A stretch of DNA of 64,000 nucleotides from Ornithodoros turicata (Eukaryota > Arthropoda > Arachnida > Ixodida > Argasidae): NCBI RefSeq assembly GCF_037126465.1, contig NC_088203.1, positions 96,844,668 to 96,908,667 on the forward strand, given 5' to 3'. Every line of letters starts with the position of its first letter. Within the stretch, counting starts at the first letter, position 1. Shown here piece by piece: positions 34,236 through 44,812 of this stretch. The notes beneath the pieces are model-generated. The model did not search any database. It worked only from the letters and a program-made list of their open reading frames with translations, and was not told the DNA's origin. Position numbers and translations under genes: made by a program.

Positions 34236-35009
34236 TTATTCCAATCGGACGTGACGCTTTAGATCATGCAGTAGCTGTTCTAATGAGTTGTGATGTTTAG
34301 GCATAAGCATTTGGTACGCTGACCTGTCGGCAGTACCTAGAAGGATCATTTCCTTCGTTTCGTCGTCCTTTAGCTCACAGCGTTTACAGAGATGCATCTT
34401 ATCCAAAAAATAATCAAACACTGATTCACCCTTAACTTGAACTCTGTTGCGCATTTCTTCGTACTTAGTTACATGATTAGTAACAGGCAAAAACATATTC
34501 CTAAAATGGTACTCAAAATGTTCCCACGTGTCACATTCCTTTGACCTACTGCGATACCACGTTGCTGCAGGTCCCTTTAACTTCGTCCATACCACGGTTA
34601 GCCTCATAGGCTCAGTCCATTGGCACTGGATGGACAGCTGCTTAAATGTCTCTAGCCACTCTTCTGCTTGCTTTTCGTCACCGGCGCCGTCGAACAGATG
34701 GACCCCCTTGGAGATATCCGTCATGATGCGCGCAGAAGGGGCTTGACCATCGGTCCTCTTCGATGAGATTGAGTCGTAGAACATCTTGTCACGAACTTCG
34801 TCACGTTCTTTCATATACTTGATAAGTTTTTCCAGCTCAGTCATCGTTTTTGCTGGAACGTCGTTGCCGTCGTGAGCTTCGATAACCGTTGACGAGCCGT
34901 CTTCGTCGCTTAAACCAGACTGCTGCTGGTGTTCGTCGCCGGTCGTAACATTATCTTCGGTGCCGTTAGTTTTCGATCCCTGAGGGCGTCCTCGTTGCGA
35001 TCCCGGCAT
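34236..35009 (-). CDS. Gag-like capsid protein of the Gypsy-type element
   Basis: The frame of 257 residues starts MPGSQRGRPQGSKTNG. It has a hydrophilic N-terminus rich in Asp, Glu and Ser to about residue 55, then a helical segment TMTELEKLIKYMKERDEVRD. A capsid-like core follows with HLFDGAGDEKQAEEWLETFK, LKGPAATWYRSRSKECDTWE and VKGESVFDYFLDKM, the last matching the 'q...es...y...k..l......' part of retrotransposon Gag proteins. It would assemble the particle that packages the element RNA. The zinc knuckles lie in the next ORF in the same frame after a TAA. The ORF is intact, so it could be translated, but no function in the present copy can be claimed. It begins about 115 bp inside the 5' LTR. 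Confidence 0.82.
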   Translation of the reverse strand: MPGSQRGRPQGSKTNGTEDNVTTGDEHQQQSGLSDEDGSSTVIEAHDGNDVPAKTMTELEKLIKYMKERDEVRDKMFYDSISSKRTDGQAPSARIMTDISKGVHLFDGAGDEKQAEEWLETFKQLSIQCQWTEPMRLTVVWTKLKGPAATWYRSRSKECDTWEHFEYHFRNMFLPVTNHVTKYEEMRNRVQVKGESVFDYFLDKMHLCKRCELKDDETKEMILLGTADRSAYQMLMPKHHNSLEQLLHDLKRHVRLE

Positions 35010-35123
35010 TGTCTACCTTCGGTGCTTACGGGCTAAAGTCTAGATGAGTCAAAATTGATGAAAATGTTCATCTGCTCAAATGCTCATCAGTCAAATCAGT
35101 CCTTATCCCACTTCTGATAAAAA
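35010..35123 (-). other. 5' leader of the Gypsy-type element
   Basis: This is the space between the 5' LTR and the Gag start. On minus it begins TTTTTATCAGAAGTGGGATA directly after the LTR, where the primer-binding site is expected. I could not match it confidently to a particular tRNA 3' end. Confidence 0.55.
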
Positions 35124-35489
35124 TGTAAGTCCGTCGCACTCAAACGTCGGGGGGGGGGGGGGGGGGCATCCGAACTTCGCAGAGACTAGAAAACACACGA
35201 CCACGTCGTAGCTTTGCAAAGAGACGACTATTTTATTTACAAAAAGAAGGGGGAGACAGAGGCACCAGAAACAGTGACCAGGTGCGCCTCTCGGAAGACG
35301 TTGCTTTGGGTATCAGGTTACACTGACCCATTCGGGGGTGTTCCAACGAGGGGTGCAGGTGCAGCGCCCTATAAATAAACTGGTTGACAAGCCCCCGTGG
35401 CTCACATGAACAGTCGAAAAAACACAGTTCGACTGGCATCGTCAACAACATTCTCCATTACGTTGTTACACGTTGTGATATTCGCCACA
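35124..35489 (-). repeat. 5' LTR of the Gypsy-type element
   Basis: The 366-bp LTR has the same TGTAAG and CCACA ends as the left one. It contains an 18-G tract (35149-35166) where the other LTR has six G. It also has an extra segment spanning about 35230-35375 that the left LTR lacks. Confidence 0.88.
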
Positions 35490-35493
35490 ATTG

Positions 35494-37154
35494 TGACAGA
35501 CGAAGGACGGTGCCTGCGCCGTGCATGATTTGCGTTGGCAAACCCGATCACAGGTGGCCATGGGTCTCGTGCAGAAGCAGGGATTGTCGCCTGCAAGCGC
35601 ATTCACTGTTAAAGTCACCGTACTCTTTGGTGCGCATTTCTGAACGTCTGGCACCCTTTGTCGCACGCCGCCTATGTTCCTCATTTTCTGCCATCGCGTC
35701 TGTACCTCCCGCAGCAATGGCGGCACATCTGCGAACTCTGTACCCGCGACCAGCGGCACACCACCTACGCTGCAGCTCCGCGGCGTCCGTGTTGCCCGAA
35801 GACGTGGACGACAACACGCGATACGCGCAGTGTGCGCACTGCGAGCGCGTCCACCGGTTTCCTCTCAGCCGTAACAGCCGAAGTGGTGCGATGTACGAGG
35901 GAGAGAGGTTGAGTCGCGAGAGAGAGTGAGGAAGGGTGCCTTTCTGATGCCCCTCTCTCTCAAACTGACGCGACGCGGGCGGTTTCACCGAGGTCTCAAA
36001 AGTGCGTGGAAAACATTTTACAAAAAGCAGCACCTAGCACACGCAGACACAGGAACACATCTAAAGCAACAGTCCGCAACCAAAACCAAAGCTAAACGAT
36101 GTTGATGTTGACGCAGGAATGATGGGGAGAGATTGTAGAGATAATAGACACGACAAATTCGGCTACTCCCATAACAGACCCCCCCCCCCCCCACACACAC
36201 ACACACAGAGAAAAGAAAAGAAAAGGAAACTAAAAACCCTCCACTATAGCGACACCTATCGGCCAAACGCCAAATCACCGGTTACCGTAGCGCAGAATGA
36301 GTCACACGGTCCTAATAGACTGACTCCGACGCACACCTCTGAATAAATGTTACAAGCGCAGACAATGCAGCATCCCTCTTGTCAGGTGGTCAAGGAACCA
36401 GCACTTTTACGATGTCGGAGTTCAACGAAACCTGAACAAAGCTATACTGTTACATGTTTTTTTAATAATGCTCACGGTCAGCGTACAAAATACCTCCATC
36501 GAATTCGCAATCAATTATTATATTATATTATATTATATATTATTATATTATATTATAACTGAATTTTACAGCTGGCGCGTTCGCTGCCGTAACGACACTG
36601 TAAGTAACTTCCGATCTCTGCCGCCGATTAGAGAGGCTATACATGCTGATTACGTGTTATCATATCCTAACATAGTCCTCAATCACTTTTACCTGAGTTA
36701 AACATCCTCGTGACGATGAAAGATGAAAGTCACTGAAAAGGTTAGCCAGCTGTAGGACTCGAACCCACATCTTCTTCTGCCTTGTATGTATTTGTCCCTT
36801 CTATGTTGTTCCAGCCTCAGAACATCAGTTCTTTCATCCTCGTGACGTCTGCCAAGGTACCGTAGCTGATGCTTAGGTAACGCTACCGCGACATCGAAAC
36901 CGGATGCCAACATACCGTTCGTCTTTCTCGTTTACTTCAAAGCCTATCACGCTGTGCTGGACGAAAATTTGCATTTAGCTTATCCATTAAGCTTACAGTC
37001 GAATACAACTCTTATCTCAAAATCAGTTCCAGTCCCGCACCATTACTTTAATATGTAAGAGAGTATACGTATGAGAGTAATGTGATCACTTGGATATGCT
37101 ATTCTTTGGGACATGGGAATAATTAAAGGAGGGCAGTAATCGAAAAAGAGCCGG
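35494..37154. other. Unassigned flank of the LTR element
   Basis: Long ORFs on both strands at 35384-36033 have Arg- and Ala-rich translations typical of GC-rich shadows, and none matches a family I know. There are C, CA and TATTA tracts at 36180-36208 and 36517-36557. A CTCGAACCCACATCTTC piece near 36755 may be part of an unrecognised tRNA-like repeat. Confidence 0.4.
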
Positions 37155-37232
37155 ACAGCAGCGGGGTTCGAAACACGCATATCTCGATTATCGGTCGAGC
37201 GCTTTGACCAATTCGACCACGCTGGCAACCGC
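37155..37232 (-). mobile_element. tRNA-like SINE head or tRNA pseudogene
   Basis: On minus, GTGGTCGAATTGGTCAAAGC holds an A box-like TGGTCGAATTGG. A CTCGA/TCGAG stem encloses CCGATAA, and GTTTCGAACCCCGC is a B box-like arm. The anticodon loop would carry GAT, but position 33 is C, not T, and the acceptor arm does not pair cleanly. It ends just before MITE B, so it is a SINE head or pseudogene, not a working tRNA. Confidence 0.55.
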
Positions 37233-37250
37233 TTTCCAACGACCTGCCTA

Positions 37251-37545
37251 CACTCTAAGAAAAAAGGGTGTGAAACGTTGGTAACTTCTATAGTTACCAC
37301 CTAGGTCAACATAGCGTCTGATAAAGGGTGTACAATGGTGGTAAAATCAATTATTATCATATCCATATTACCATACATGCAAATTGCTATAAAAAGGCGT
37401 TCGCCCCCCTCCCTCACCGAATCAGAAGCGGTGACCCTATCATTCGTAGGTAGCAGGTAGAACTTTGCAACCTTTTAGGCACAACATATGCGACAACTAT
37501 TACCTCCTAAAAGGTGCAACTGCTCCACCCTTTCTTCTGAGAGTG
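37251..37545. mobile_element. MITE family B, full copy
   Basis: The left end CACTCTAAGAAAAAAGGGTG and the right end, on minus, CACTCTCAGAAGAAAGGGTG are inverted. A TA precedes the left end. The interior has paired GTGTAA...GGTGGTAA and CACCTAGG-like blocks and CGTTCGCCCCCCTCC. The 295-bp unit has no coding sequence. A truncated copy lies at 62388-62645. Confidence 0.82.
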
Positions 37546-38321
37546 TTGGACTAGGAGCCTCAATTGACTGAGGGGCACGAATTCACTCTGCTTACGAATA
37601 GCTTCGCTATCGTATCTTCAAAAGGAGCTGAGGATATATATTAGCCAACTCAAAAAGAGTAAAAGAAGAGAAAGAAAAAAAGCTCAGTAGAGAGGAAAGT
37701 AGTGTGACAATTTCACCATTCAGTCACCGTCTTTTTCACTGTTCGCGTACAGCCCCCCCCCCCCCCCCCCCCGTATGGACTGATAATGATAGCGCTGGTA
37801 CTTGCTACGAACAGACAAAGGCACTATTTCGGGAGACAGACCCCATCGAGTGAAGAATCATCCATATACATCCCTTCTTTGCATTCGAGTTGGATCAATA
37901 TGTTCAACTTCGTTCAAGCAGAACCAGGCTGTTTCCTGTCTCACTACTACTCTTTGAGAAGGCAACTTACAGTGATGGCCTTCTTGCAAAAGCATGTTCA
38001 AGAAAAGTGTTCTGTGTCTCCAGAAGGGTGCGCTTTCTATCCGACATTGAGTATTTTGTGCAGGAGGATCAGAGATGCTTTCAGGGCTTCCGGGAAACAG
38101 TCGGACTCAATCGTTGTCGGTCCGGTGAAAGCCGTACAAGTGCCGTAGAAGTGCCGAACTCGGCCTTTTGTCAAAAGAAGGAAGTTTGCTGGTCGTGTTG
38201 TACACGTTCTCAACGTGCGCTTATATGAAACTGCGGGTTCTGGATTTAGTACTTCAGTAAAAATTGAGTTGAAAGGTATTTTCAACCACATGTTGTTTTA
38301 AAAAAATCGTACACCATTTAT
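37546..38321. other. Unassigned; 20-C tract
   Basis: A C tract lies at 37753-37772. The open frame 37786-38148 reads without an evident domain. Confidence 0.4.
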
Positions 38322-38461
38322 ATGATGCATAATGTAAAAAACCCCGAGACTAGGGAACACGAAGGGACAGACACAAACACGAAGTCTCTCTTTTGAGACT
38401 TCGTGTTTGTGTCTGTCCCTTCGTGTTCCCTAGTCTCGGGGTTTTTTACATTATGCATCAT
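38322..38461. repeat. Perfect hairpin with 67-bp arms
   Basis: Left arm 38322-38388 begins ATGATGCATAATGT and runs through AACACGAAGGGACAGACACA. The right arm 38395-38461 is its exact complement. Only six bases (TCTTTT) separate the arms. There is no coding sequence. Perfect identity over so long a palindrome implies recent origin. Confidence 0.95.
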
Positions 38462-39427
38462 CTTCACCAGCTCGCTTGCTTCCTAGCCATTTTTTCATTA
38501 CCATTTATATGTCCGCACAATAGGTCGTAAAGGGCAGCAAGAGATTCGACTACCATGGTCATGCTAAGATGATGCAATATGGTGTAAATTACTTATGGTG
38601 TAAATTAAATGACCAAGTAGAAATTTGACGAGAATAGCCTTACCTTCGGTAGCTAAGCAGCATACGAGGCTTTTTATATCTATAACCCTGGTTGCAGAAA
38701 TAGCTGGACTATCTTTTTAACTTCGAATCGTATTTCATATCTGCCCGTGTTTGTTTTCTGTCGAAAACGCCAGCCAGCTACACTCAACATCAACAACAGA
38801 TACGTAATGATGCCGACACAAAATGTTTAGACACATGGGATGCTGTACCCCTTCATTACCCTTGCTCCTATACGATCCAAACTTATGCAGCACTAAGCCA
38901 CCCTCTATAGGTCATCGTGCGCAACTTGCTTCGGGGCAACGTCTTTACTACACACGTCACGATTGATTAATGGGAGGGCCATTACGCGAATGAAGGCAAC
39001 TATCATCAATCTGGTTAGAGAAGAGATACGGACAGAATGCACCTTCCGTCGTGCGACAGTTATATCGTCTATGTCTCTTAATCATGACCATAACGACAAC
39101 CAGATCTAGACGATCGCATCAAGATCCCATTATGTACGAGTTTTTTATTGTGTGCGCACCTCAGCGCCACCTGCACACCTTATAAACTAGAAAAGCTAAA
39201 CATCGTGGTTTAAACACTACACGATGGTGACGTTATCGACAATAGAGATTATTAGAGACAAAGGGTATTAGAGACGATCATCTCTCGCGTGGACTCCCCA
39301 GCCTTCGACATCGCGAAACTGTTAGGTCCTCCGTCGTCCGAGAAGGCGCTGAGTGCACTTGGAGGTTTTCTACATACAACCGGGCTTATGGACGTTCTAT
39401 GACTGGCCGAATGTGTGCTGTGTGTGC
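38462..39427. other. Unassigned, with one family I fragment
   Basis: At 38790-38865 a decayed family I piece (CAACATCAACAACAG, CACATGGGATGCTGTACCC) is visible. Nothing else was recognised. Confidence 0.4.
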
Positions 39428-39655
39428 CCTCAGCGATTCCGACATTCTACACCCACTTGGTCGGAACTTTTCAACTCCATGTTGAACTCCATCATCATCT
39501 CTGTTCTTTTTTGGTCATCATGTCTTTGTTTTCTCATCACCTCATCATCTGTTTGCGCTTTCTATGTGTAAACGTAACGGGGTAGCCAGATCGACTTCGT
39601 CGAAACTCACATCCCCATTTTTTTCTTTATCACATCACATCACATCACATCACAA
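39428..39655. repeat. Dispersed repeat family G, longest inverted copy
   Basis: GCGATTCCGACATTCTACAC, CTCCATGTTGAACTCCATCA, CTCATCATCTGTTTGCGC and CGGGGTAGCCAGATCGAC lead to CTCACATCCCCATTTTTTTC, followed by (CACAT)n. Compared with the copy at 6282, both ends are longer. Confidence 0.8.
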
Positions 39656-39824
39656 TAGAGAGCTTTAGTGCATCGTACGCTATCGCCCTTGCGTACGTAA
39701 GGAATAGCGTGGTGGTTCTGCCCAATGCGCGAAGCTCTCTTCATGTTTTGCGCGTGCGCAGAACCACCGGCGCTATCTGTTACGTACGCAAAGGCGATAG
39801 CGTACGATATACTAAAACTCACTA
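39656..39824. mobile_element. MITE family D
   Basis: Inverted arms of about 63 bp (CATCGTACGCTATCGCCCTT to GGTGGTTCTGC, and the mirror ending GCGATAGCGTACGATATAC) enclose a centre of about 40 bp. It abuts the (CACAT)n edge of the family G copy. Only one copy is in the window. Confidence 0.75.
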
Positions 39825-40061
39825 ATCTGATACAACTCTCACCGTATTCCCATAACTTCTCGAAGAGGGCGCTGCTGCTCTCTCGATAAAGCTGAAAACT
39901 CAGGGAGGGGAGGGGGCATGCGCAGGGGCGTCAGCATTTATCGATTATGTCAAAACGGTGTTCTACATCTCGCTATTGTGTTTTCTCAATTTGACACCGG
40001 CCCATTATGTGCTCCACAATATGTGCTTTTCTATCAACATCTCGGCATCGAACGCACTATA

Positions 40062-40115
40062 CTATTAGGTCAGGGTCACCAGGTCAGGGTACTATTAGGT
40101 CAGGGTATTAGGTCA
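40062..40115. repeat. Short irregular tandem
   Basis: TATTAGGTCAGGGT words occur three times with CACCAGGTCAGGGTAC between them. A second irregular tandem of TTACCTTTCAGA words lies at 40273-40322. Confidence 0.8.
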
Positions 40116-40859
40116 CCAATCCTGGAAGAGGGACGGTGTCGCACAAGCCAAGAATAGAGGAAGAAATGAAACGATCAGATAGACATTCGTTAGCAGGGAA
40201 TGTCTTAATCCCAAATGCAGTCATTAGTGAGCTTCTAAGCTAATAAATACACGCATAAGTGTAAAATTACAGGACCTTTCAGATTACCTTTCCTATTACC
40301 TTTCAGATAACCTTTCAAATTACAGGACAAAATTCCATCATTCTCTCTTTAACGACGCGCAACGCAGTCACACAGCACACAGACAGACCCGGATTTCCAA
40401 AACGTGCGCAAACTCTTTCGTGTTTTTCGTTTCTGAAGGAATACGTTAGCGGGTCCTGCACATCGTTGTCATCTCTTCAGTTGGTGACACCGCAGCTTCG
40501 CTTTAGATGAAGATATTGTCTGCATGTGCCGCGAGTGAAAACAATATAAAAATAAAGGGTGTGTGCTGCGCGTCGAGTTAAAAATTGATGGCTCAATTTA
40601 GTTTCTGCGAGCGTACGCGGCTGCATGGAAGAATAACGTCAGAACGATAAATATCGTCACCTGTGCTTCCGTGTTAGCCGACGTTCACTGCACTGCTGTC
40701 TGCATGCTTATGCACTTGTAGCGTTCAGAGGCATGACTGCTGGAATTTTGTGAAAGAAGACGCAACAGCTTCTTGACTTTTTCCTGCCCTTTAATTCAAC
40801 TTGTGGCGGTCCACTTCCTTCTATGAGCGCTATGTACAGACATGAATATCCTGCTCGTA
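40116..40859. other. Unassigned
   Basis: No recognised feature beyond the tandem at 40273-40322. Confidence 0.45.
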
Positions 40860-40978
40860 TGGTGGTGGTGGGTCGACTTTAGGGGAACCTATCCCGACAT
40901 CCGTAATGCGGGAGAACCTACTCAAAGCTACAGTCAGCACAACCAGTGGACGGGTTCGATCTCTGTACCTCCCAATAT
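40860..40978 (-). mobile_element. tRNA-SINE, degenerate copy
   Basis: GGTGGTGGTGGGTCGACTT and GGGAACCTATCCCGACATCC, then CGGGTTCGATCTCTGTACC on plus correspond to tail, core and B box region. An internal deletion and many substitutions are present. Confidence 0.55.
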
Positions 40979-40989
40979 TTAGCACGATA

Positions 40990-41246
40990 TTGAAGCCATC
41001 ACGCACAGAACTTCAGCCCATAAACGATGACGGCTAAACGTTGCACAGAATGAAACCCCCATCACTCCTGATTTGCAGAAAGCACGGGGGGGCGTACGTC
41101 TTTTTGTGACAACCACCATGGGTACATAAGCGTCACAAAACGGCGTATGCCTCCCGTTTTTCAACAAATCTGGGGCGAGAACAATGCCATTCGAGATAAC
41201 GGTTGACCATGAGCGTGCTATGCGGTGAAGTTCCGTTTTAAGAGTG
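40990..41246. mobile_element. MITE family A, right arm intact
   Basis: The left arm is decayed. GGGGGGCGTACGTC, the inverted GGCGTATGCCTCCCG, TTGACCATGAGCGTGCTATG and TTTTAAGAGTG followed by TA form the right half and end. Confidence 0.75.
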
Positions 41247-41248
41247 TA

Positions 41249-42411
41249 GGAACGCCAGCCAACGTCCGCGATGTCATGCCCCATCCCAATATAGCAACGT
41301 GGGTACAACACTCATCCGCACCGGTCATCATATACAGTTGCGCTTCCAATCAATAATGCGACGCGTGGGAATCTGGGCAGACCCTCAATTGTCAAGGCTG
41401 CACGCCGTTTGTTGTCCCACTCCAGCACTAGACAATGTCAATCCCTGAGGGACACATCCATAGGAACGTCAAGAAAATGTCTTCTTATGGAAAAAGTCAC
41501 TGCGGAGAAGTTGATGGTCACGGGACACGATGATGTGGGTGCTATAAGCGAGGATGTTGTCCCTTGTTTTGTTCGGGGGTGCTCTAGCAATGTCAGAGAA
41601 GGATGTCACTTGTTCATTTGCTTTTCTTGGACGCGCTGCAACGAGTTCTTTTTCGGTCAATGCGTCCGGATGACGTCTCCTGTCTTTCCCTGTATATGAC
41701 ATTTAGAAATGAGTCGCTTATTGTGATACGACCGATAAGGGTTGTCGACGAAGCCAATATGTAGTCTTAGTGATGATTTGTGTAGGTGCTGCTGATATTT
41801 ACAACGGTACGGTCAAGGCGAGCGAGCTGCAAGTAGGGGATAGTTTCTTGCAAGTGGTACATCTGATCGCTTTGAGCAGCAACGGCAGCATCATGTGCCA
41901 TGTGTAGGAACAGTGTTTAGGTACAGGCCAGCAAATAATGCGGCACCTGCACGACGTGAAGTCGAGTCTAAAATATGTCGAGGATTACCGAATATTATTC
42001 AAAACATTCCCCAATCCAAATCATTGGCATCGTCGTCATCTTCTCCAAGGTATGATGATAAGCTCGAATGAATGATGAAGCTTCCCAAGTATCGACGAGA
42101 GGTTATTAATGAATCCAAGGAATGGATGTGCCAAGAATATGTTCCTAAAATATAGAAGCAGAATAAAGAATACGAACTAAGAGCTTGAAAAAGTGCATGA
42201 GCTCGTATCGAAGGCGTATTGATAGTTAGTACGTTCGTCGCATGGGTGCACGAGTTATGAGTGTTTGTTCAGCACTGTATAGGATCTTCTCAGCAACTTC
42301 AGCACCTTATGTTTACCCGTAGAAGCGGCATTATCATCTTAAGATGCCACCGTAAAACTGCGTTCCAACTGGTGACAAGGGTGACAATATGTAACACCTG
42401 TGACATCATGT
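41249..42411. other. Unassigned
   Basis: No recognised domain or repeat. The 96-codon frame 41409-41699 is unremarkable. Confidence 0.45.
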
Positions 42412-42618
42412 TCCACACCAAGACTGGGAGGTGACCCGGGTTCAAATCCGGCTGTGCTGTCTGGGTGTTTTCCTTCGGGTTTCCTCAGACGCTTTAAGAC
42501 AAATGTCGACACAGTTCCCTGCGAAGTCGGCCCAGGACGCATGGTCCCCGCTGCGATAGTCGTGACGTTGCCCGCCTAAGCGTGGCCGACTACGGTCAGC
42601 AGTTCCATCATCACCACT
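42412..42618 (+). mobile_element. tRNA-SINE, plus copy with B box
   Basis: CTGGGAGGTGACCCGGGTTC, with GGTTCAAATCC as the B box, leads to GGCTGTGCTGTCTGGGTG, AGACAAATGTCGACACAG, GGCCCAGGACGCATGG and the tail GTGACGTTGCCCGCC, TTCCATCATCACCACTAG. The A-box end is truncated. Confidence 0.82.
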
Positions 42619-42931
42619 AGGGTCCCTGAATAGCTTCAGAGTACTGCAACTGATGTACAACTGCAAGTTCTACGCCAGGGGGCGCCGTGTAGGGACGCCA
42701 TATTGGTTCCGTTAAGTCCGTCTGCTAACAATGTTAATGACGGATCCCGTCTGTTGACGATCGTTCTTTCTTCTTTATTCGAGCGCGCTTTTGCGTCTCC
42801 CTTGACGTCAATGGATAAAGGTCCTCTAAACAAAATCGGTAAACAAATACTTTTACGGTCAATGCGCTGCAATTGATGATGTGAAATAAGTTTGCCGCAG
42901 CATACGGTCGTTTCGCCTGGGGGAAAAAAAC

Positions 42932-43138
42932 TGCTCTCTTAAAAATGAACTTCACCGCATAGCACCGCTTCTAGTCAACCATCATCCCGAATGACATCCG
43001 TCTCTCCCCAAAACGGGTGACGTACGCCTTTTTTTGTACCACTTATGCAGTACATAATTGTTACAAAAAAAGGCGCGCGCCTCCTGTTTTCAACAAATCA
43101 GGGGCGAGAACGATGTCACTAGGGATGATAGTTGGCTA
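42932..43138. mobile_element. MITE family A, cluster copy
   Basis: CTCTTAAAAATGAACTTCAC opens the left arm and GGGATGATAGTTGGCTA closes the right arm, where the copy stops short. A stray left-arm piece (CCCTTAAAAGAGAACTTCAC) follows at 43139-43175. Confidence 0.8.
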
Positions 43139-43177
43139 CACCCTTAAAAGAGAACTTCACCGCAATGCATGGTCCTA

Positions 43178-43423
43178 CACTCTTAAAAATGAACTCGCCG
43201 CATAGCACGCTCCTAGCAAACCATCATCTCGAATGAAATCGTTTTCTCCACCGATTTGCTGGAAACGAGAAGCGTACGCCATTTTTGTGACAATTATGAA
43301 CTGTATAAGTGTCACAAGAGGCTAACGACTCCTGTTTTAAATAAATCAGGGGAAAGAACGATGTCATTCAATATGATGGTTGGCTAGGACCGTGCTATGC
43401 GGTAAAGTGCATTTTTAAGAGTG
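43178..43423. mobile_element. MITE family A, full copy
   Basis: The left end CACTCTTAAAAATGAAC follows TA, and the right end reads CATTTTTAAGAGTG. Paired GCATAGCACGCTCCTAGC and GGCTAGGACCGTGCTATGC blocks enclose a GCGTACGCC centre. At 246 bp this is the best reference copy in the window. Confidence 0.9.
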
Positions 43424-44412
43424 CGCGGTTCCACTGGCGTGTCAACAAAATGCCGTGGAGTTGCAGATTTTGTCCAATGGGAAACCGGCGCTCTCAACGT
43501 TACCAGATGGCTGTCGGCAAAGTGCCGGGGAAAAGGAATACGATACTCTGAGCGGAGTTATTCAGTGACTCTAATCACCACCTGTGACATTACGCGCCAC
43601 AATACTACTCGCCTATGATATTCTACACTCTTCAGTGTAAATTCGGTCACAGATGCATTGCAACCTCTGAAACTACAACATCGTACACACAGAGGATGAC
43701 GAACGTGTGATACATGGTACATGACAACGGCAGATAGTGTCTCGTTAACGCTCACATTATAATACCAATCTCGTTCCTGTCGTTGTTCACGCCTCTCTGA
43801 AAGTGCTCCCCCCATCGTCATCTCCTCATCCGTTCCCAATGCGCGATAGGGCAGTGTACCGCATCAGCTGCGGTGAATCGCCCACCTCATCATCATCCAA
43901 TGTGTGTGCGTGTATGTGTGTTCACCTCCCGCGCCAGCAGCTAAGTCTAACCGCTCTCCGGAGGCACTTGTGGTTCAATCTTACTGAAAAATAAAGTGGA
44001 TACAGATGGATATATACTTGGAAGCTGTTTTTCGTGCCCACGAAGAACGGTGAGTCGAACTGGTCTGATTAGTAACTTCCGTCCTGGAGTTCCGGCACGT
44101 TCCTTGGCACGAACTTTCAATCAGCTGCCACGTGTAGTTCATGCGCTATATAAACAGCGTCATTGGCCGCCTTCTTAGAGCCGTATCGGCCTACACGTGT
44201 CGTTGTTACATTGTGTGCCAACATGTAAACAGTGATGTTACATGTTGGCAGCAACGGCCCTGAAGAAATGCAGGACATTGCCGCCCAGCAAGACAGATTA
44301 AATTTGTTCCAGAACATCTCATGACCCGTGTGCTGTGTTCACATAACACATGTAACGACCAAAAACCATATTTGCTGCGTCGTTGCTAGAACCTTTGGTA
44401 CAGGTCGGTGCT
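43424..44412. other. Unassigned
   Basis: No domain recognised. A short inverted pair (CCAACATGTAA and TTACATGTTGG) lies at about 44218-44248. Confidence 0.45.
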
Positions 44413-44812
44413 GCGTTAAGCTAGGTTCTCACTGCCGGGCGCCCGCTCCCGTTGCTTGAAACGGCAACCGGAGAACTGCAAGAGTGTCCACACTCAAAGC
44501 ACACGACAGTCACCGGAATCTCGGGGTATCTCGACGAGAGGGAGACTTGCGCCACTTCCGTCTCCGCTGTTCGGCCGGCTGCTCAGCACTCCGTTTCAGG
44601 AACCGGAAACAGACGCCTCGCTCCGCTTCTCCACGATTGGTTGGTCATCACCACGGTCATCACCTGTCAGACGGCGTCAGTGTCGCAAGGAGCGACTGCT
44701 TGGACGGCGCCAGGGAACGATCCTCCGGCATGTTCCAAGTGGTGTTTCTGCCGTTGGGGACGCCGTTCCGGAATACGCGCCGGGCAGTGAAAACGCGCCT
44801 TTATGCGAACGC
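44413..44812. mobile_element. Possible foldback element, GC-rich
   Basis: GGTTCTCACTGCCGGGCGCC at the left resembles the complement of GCGCCGGGCAGTGAAAACGC near 44778-44800. Overlapping ORFs on both strands are consistent with GC-rich non-coding sequence. The arms match only in short blocks, so the call is tentative. Confidence 0.4.

Larger units (their letters stand above)
32045..35489 (-). mobile_element. Internally deleted Ty3/Gypsy-type LTR retrotransposon
   Basis: LTR-like repeats at 32045-32293 and 35124-35489 both begin TGTAAGTCCGTCG and end ATTCGCCACA on plus. Direct ATTG copies at 32041-32044 and 35490-35493 are a 4-bp target duplication. The internal region reads on minus as Gag (34236-35009), zinc knuckles and protease (32913-34223) and an integrase C-terminal module (32599-32928). 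Most of reverse transcriptase, all of RNase H and the integrase core are missing, with a junction near 32930. A full element would be some 3 kb longer. The GPY/F-type module and domain order support Metaviridae over Pseudoviridae. Confidence 0.88.

Noticed and set aside
32041..35493. LTR element interrupting a host ORF
   Set aside because: Joining the flanks at the target site gives only a short frame that ends within about 20 codons and has no recognised domain.
35384..36033. Long overlapping ORFs on both strands (up to 181 and 161 codons) beside the LTR element
   Set aside because: Arg-, Ala- and Ser-rich translations in several frames at once are typical of GC-rich non-coding sequence. 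None shows a recognisable domain.
37155..37232. Functional tRNA-Ile
   Set aside because: The anticodon loop lacks T33 and the acceptor stem does not pair, so it is treated as a SINE head or pseudogene.
38340..38460. Transcription terminator hairpin
   Set aside because: The arms are far longer than a terminator stem, and there is no gene upstream in a eukaryotic window.
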